This document shows positions 63,137 through 64,000 of a stretch of 64,000 bases of DNA, in pieces; position 1 is the first letter of the stretch; the number at the start of each line of letters is the position of its first letter. The notes below the pieces were generated by a model. That model ran no database searches and had not been told where the DNA came from. It worked only from the letters and a program-made list of their open reading frames with translations. The position numbers and the translations under genes were made by a program. Source of the stretch: Bacteroidales bacterium (GTDB lineage: Bacteria > Bacteroidota > Bacteroidia > Bacteroidales > Prolixibacteraceae); the NCBI GenBank assembly GCA_012719495.1, contig JAAYAG010000032.1, forward strand, positions 1 to 64,000, in the 5' to 3' direction.

Positions 63137-64000
63137 ATGATGACTGATATAACTAAAAAGATTTCGAATAAGCATTTTTTTAATCGAATGCTTATTACGC
63201 TTCTTTTGCTTTCAGTGGTGAGTGTCACCTATGCGCAAGAGCGGCTCGTGCAAGGTTCGATAACCGATGAATTGAATATCCCCATTCCGGGAGCGAATAT
63301 CCTGATTAAAGGCACTTCCAATGGTACAGTATCCGACTCGGATGGGAAATTTGCCTTAAAAATACCTTCTGAAAATACAACGTTGGAGATCTCATTTATT
63401 GGATATGAGATGCAGGAAGTTCAAGTAGGAAATGCAACAGCGATTAATGTTATTATGAAAGAATTAAGAGCTGAAATAGACAACGTTGTTGTGATCGGTT
63501 ACGGTACACAGAAAAAAAGCGACTTAACCGGGGCAATCGTGTCTGTATCCGGAGAGCAGTTGTCTAAAACACCCAGCAGTGGTGCATTGCAAGCCCTTGA
63601 GGGTAAGGCTGCAGGTGTACAGATAATTAACAGCTCGGGGATGCCCGGCGCTCCAATATATGTTCGGGTGCGCGGTATTAATACAATAACAAAGCAAAGC
63701 CAGTACGGAGGGGTGGCCGGTCCTGTTTATATCATCGATGGGATACAAGGGGATATCAACACCATTAACCCCAACGATATTGATCATATTGAAATTTTGA
63801 AAGATGCATCGGCTCAGGCTATTTACGGCTCTTCAGGTGGAAACGGGGTAATTATCGTTACCACAAAACTTGGGAAGAAAAACCAAAAAACGAAGGTTGA
63901 CTTTTCAATGTACCGGGGGATACAAAGCAACGATATTTCTGTCGATATGTGTAATACCGAAGAGTTTATAAAAATTTATAATTCATTGGATGCCACTAAA
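63137..64000 (+). CDS. SusC/RagA TonB-dependent receptor, cut by window end
   Basis: The frame from ATG at 63137 is open to the end of the window (288 codons). It contains a signal peptide (ending VTYAQE), a carboxypeptidase-regulatory-like domain (GSITDELNIPIPGANILIKG) and the start of the plug domain (NVVVIGYGTQKKSDLTGA; VRVRGINT; HIEILKDASAQAIYGSSGG). This is an outer-membrane importer for the oligosaccharides made by the enzymes just upstream. It begins 91 bases after the GH29 gene, on the same strand. A SusD partner is expected beyond the window. Confidence 0.93.
   Translation, partial: MMTDITKKISNKHFFNRMLITLLLLSVVSVTYAQERLVQGSITDELNIPIPGANILIKGTSNGTVSDSDGKFALKIPSENTTLEISFIGYEMQEVQVGNATAINVIMKELRAEIDNVVVIGYGTQKKSDLTGAIVSVSGEQLSKTPSSGALQALEGKAAGVQIINSSGMPGAPIYVRVRGINTITKQSQYGGVAGPVYIIDGIQGDINTINPNDIDHIEILKDASAQAIYGSSGGNGVIIVTTKLGKKNQKTKVDFSMYRGIQSNDISVDMCNTEEFIKIYNSLDATK

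Overview
The window comes from a Bacteroidota genome, most likely a polysaccharide-degrading member of the Bacteroidales/Marinilabiliales type. The evidence is two SusC-type receptors and two SusD-type proteins, a hybrid two-component (HTCS) regulator, six proteins that end in a type IX secretion (T9SS) C-terminal sorting domain, BACON and BspA-type leucine-rich-repeat domains, and a TAnnTTTG-type promoter. No rRNA, tRNA or CRISPR array was seen.

Layout. (1) 0.2-4.1 kb: a zinc-ribbon protein, a single-strand DNA-binding protein, an unrecognised lipoprotein and a Fic-domain protein with an operator-like double inverted repeat in front of it. (2) 4.2-13.1 kb: an orphan SusD-like protein with a T9SS tail, then a minus-strand carbohydrate group (CE4-type deacetylase, GH2, GH8) facing a membrane-bound AraC-type regulator. 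(3) 13.3-15.4 kb: a BlaI/BlaR1-like pair whose promoter carries two palindromic operators. (4) 15.4-24.6 kb: a cluster of REP-like hairpins, a SusD/SusC pair, and a large MG2/plug-domain surface protein. (5) 24.6-31.6 kb: decayed histidine-kinase pieces, then two intact multi-domain sensor kinases. (6) 31.6-36.6 kb: a large BspA-type LRR protein bordered by an IS1634/IS4-like transposase remnant on one side and, on the other, a dead IS200-like (RAYT) transposase gene inside mirrored REP arrays. (7) 36.7-40.3 kb: a LytS/LytTR-type two-component pair. (8) 40.7-46.6 kb: a LacI-regulated sugar operon with mutarotase, FucP-like symporter, two zinc dehydrogenases and an aldo-keto reductase. (9) 47-64 kb: a hemicellulose utilisation locus with GH10, a divergent HTCS regulator, GH39, GH9, GH44, GH42, GH29 and a SusC-type receptor cut by the window end.

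How the genes may work together (inference). The HTCS protein probably senses a hemicellulose oligosaccharide and switches on the GH39-GH9-GH44-GH42-GH29-susC run. GH9 and GH44 would cut a beta-1,4-glucan or xyloglucan backbone, GH42 and GH29 would remove galactose and fucose side sugars, and GH10 and GH39 would handle xylan or xylose-containing parts. The neighbouring LacI operon has a FucU-type mutarotase and a FucP-type symporter but no isomerase or kinase, so the released fucose or another monosaccharide may enter a dehydrogenase/aldo-keto-reductase route. The strongest leads for something unusual are this isomerase-free sugar operon, the SusD-T9SS fusion, the RAYT/REP structure, the kinase with a cysteine-less thioredoxin-like domain, and the Fic operator.
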